A DNA stretch of 64,000 nucleotides from Pseudomonas sp. Irchel 3E13 (GTDB lineage Bacteria > Pseudomonadota > Gammaproteobacteria > Pseudomonadales > Pseudomonadaceae). Below are positions 62,925 through 64,000 of the stretch, one piece after another. The stretch spans positions 372,001 through 436,000 of the forward strand of contig NZ_FYDX01000003.1 in NCBI RefSeq assembly GCF_900187455.1, in the 5' to 3' direction. Position 1 is the first letter of the stretch. Every line of letters starts with the position of its first letter. Below the pieces are notes generated by a model. That model worked only from the letters and a program-made list of their open reading frames with translations. It did no database searches and was not told the DNA's origin. The translations under genes and the position numbers were made by a program.

Positions 62925-63528
62925 GGGCGGGGCCCTCCGTCAGCCAGCCTTGGACGTGTTCGTCGAAGTAGCGCAGGGCGTCCTGGATGGCGTGGATCAC
63001 CGCCCGGGAGGTCACGCTGGCGCCGGCCAGTTGATCGAACTGGCCGTTGTCGCGCCTCAGGGCCCAGGCTGCCTCTGGCGTGTTGGCCTGGCTGTGGCCG
63101 GCGAAACCCTGCAGCCAGCGGTTGCCAGGTTCAGTCAGGCGAGCGCCGAGCCCTGGGGTTTCCTGATGCTGTAGAACATGGCTGGAGATCACCCGGCCAT
63201 CAGGAGCGATGGCGATCAACAGTTGAATGGGGCCGGCATAGCCTTGCACACGGCTATGCAGCACCACCGCGGTGGGCTTGCCGGCCAGGGTGGCGAGATA
63301 GCCGCCAAGCAGGCTGCTGTGGGCCAGTTCCGGCTCGGGCAGGGCGAGCGGCTGTCGCAGCGGCTCGTTGTCGTAGCTGCCTGCGGGCAACACGCTGAGC
63401 CAGGTGCGTGCCTTGAGCTGTTCTTCAGCTGCGCTGATCCCTGGGGCCAAAAGCTGTTGCCAGGTGACACTGGCACCCACGCCCAGCAGCGCCAGGACGG
63501 CGATCAGCACGACGCTGCGAGCGTTCAT
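62917..63528 (-). CDS. rnfG: Rnf/Rsx electron transport complex subunit G
   Basis: A 203-residue protein with one N-terminal membrane helix (about 5-24) and the FMN-binding domain; the flavin is covalently bound at the Thr in GASVTSRAV (about 165-173). GRVISSHVLQHQETPGLGARL is the typical RnfG motif. ATG 63528 overlaps the rnfD stop as ATGA. Confidence 0.88.
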   Translation of the reverse strand: MNARSVVLIAVLALLGVGASVTWQQLLAPGISAAEEQLKARTWLSVLPAGSYDNEPLRQPLALPEPELAHSSLLGGYLATLAGKPTAVVLHSRVQGYAGPIQLLIAIAPDGRVISSHVLQHQETPGLGARLTEPGNRWLQGFAGHSQANTPEAAWALRRDNGQFDQLAGASVTSRAVIHAIQDALRYFDEHVQGWLTEGPAHE

Positions 63529-64000
63529 GTCGCCTCCGCTTGCCGACGCTCCGCCCAGCGGTCCAGCGCCGGCACACAGAGGTTCATCAGCAATACGGCA
63601 AAGGCGGTGCCGTCCGGGTAATTGCCCCAGGTGCGAATCAGGTAGGCCAGCACACCCACCGCGGCACCGAACAACAGCCGGCCCCACGGGGTTTTCGGGC
63701 CGCTGACCGGTTCGGTAACGATGAAGAATGCGCCCAGCATGGTCGAGCCGGCCAGCAGGTGCAGCAGCGGCGAACCGTTGGAATCTGACCCCGAACCGTT
63801 CCAGCAGAGCAGGCTGATCACGAACAGTGCGCCCAGCATGGCGACCGGTGCCTGCCAGGCGATCACCTTGCGTTGCAGCAGGAACAGGCCGCCGAGCAGG
63901 AAGCCCAGGCTGGCCCATTCGCTACCGCGGCCGGCGAAGTGGCCAAAGCCCGGATGGCTGGCGAACAGCTCATCGATGGTCAGGCTCTTGTTCTGGCGTA
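63525..64000 (-). CDS. rnfD: Rnf/Rsx electron transport complex subunit D (partial)
   Basis: The C-terminal 157 codons of RnfD; the start lies beyond the window. Visible are HPGFGHFAGRGSEWASLGFLLGGLFLLQRKVI, membrane helices, and GSTMLGAFFIVTEPVSGP near the ubiquitous RnfD/NqrB-type helix, and the end YPDGTAFAVLLMNLCVPALDRWAERR. Followed by rnfG, rnfE and nth in one operon. Confidence 0.9.
   Translation of the reverse strand, partial: RQNKSLTIDELFASHPGFGHFAGRGSEWASLGFLLGGLFLLQRKVIAWQAPVAMLGALFVISLLCWNGSGSDSNGSPLLHLLAGSTMLGAFFIVTEPVSGPKTPWGRLLFGAAVGVLAYLIRTWGNYPDGTAFAVLLMNLCVPALDRWAERRQAEAT

Noticed and set aside
62917..63918. Long frame fusing rnfG with an upstream segment
   Set aside because: The upstream part is the rnfD coding region in another frame; rnfG starts at 63528 overlapping the rnfD stop.

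Overview
The window looks like chromosomal DNA of a fluorescent Pseudomonas, most likely from the P. fluorescens species complex. The evidence is high-GC coding bias, Pseudomonas-type small genes (GlpM, the acidic 59-residue protein beside nth), and long gene orders known from P. aeruginosa: argF-ABC ATPase, grxD, bfr-bfd, 2-Cys peroxiredoxin, pyrC-rnt, motY-argG, and nth-rnfEGD. The species cannot be fixed by reading alone. About 48 genes are called. No tRNA, rRNA, CRISPR array, insertion sequence or integrase was seen.

Region 1 (1-6.4 kb): a partial cmoA, then an accessory stretch that looks host-facing. It holds a two-gene alpha-xenorhabdolysin-type pore-forming toxin (xaxA-xaxB), a chagasin-like cysteine-protease-inhibitor lipoprotein, a second-type Lon protease, and, divergent from Lon, a 149-residue protein that aligns almost without gaps to eukaryotic ubiquitin-conjugating enzymes of the UBE2D class. 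This E2-like protein has glycine where the catalytic cysteine should be. It is the most unusual item in the window.

Region 2 (6.4-23 kb): periplasmic glucose oxidation and uptake (gcd, oprB), a Zur-box-controlled ZnuD-type zinc receptor, a VF530-family DNA-binding protein, a Pr6Pr membrane protein, a siderophore-interacting reductase with its PadR/YqjI-like regulator, an unusual 1051-residue class A penicillin-binding protein, an amino-acid permease, an OpgC-like acyltransferase and a membrane-anchored glutamate-synthase-like flavoprotein.

Region 3 (23-36 kb): the long helicase Lhr, a Nudix hydrolase, MetR, a roughly 1890-residue dermonecrotic-toxin-domain protein, an alpha/beta hydrolase and GlpM.

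Region 4 (36-48 kb): acidic amino-acid uptake. The AauS-AauR two-component system sits downstream of the aatJQMP ABC transporter, whose promoter region shows a sigma-54 -24/-12 element and a TTCGG-N4-CCGAA palindrome. The glycerol regulon (glpD, glpR, glpK, glpF) follows.

Region 5 (48-64 kb): core genes: ybaK, an ABC ATPase coupled to argF, a molybdopterin oxidoreductase, grxD, bfr, bfd, peroxiredoxin, rnt-pyrC, motY and argG. After these come a small AT-richer patch (unknown membrane protein plus an orphan LuxR-type response regulator) and the end of the rnf operon (rnfD partial, rnfG, rnfE, nth). Candidate operators (Zur, Fur, ArgR, GlpR, PadR) were read by eye and are graded accordingly.
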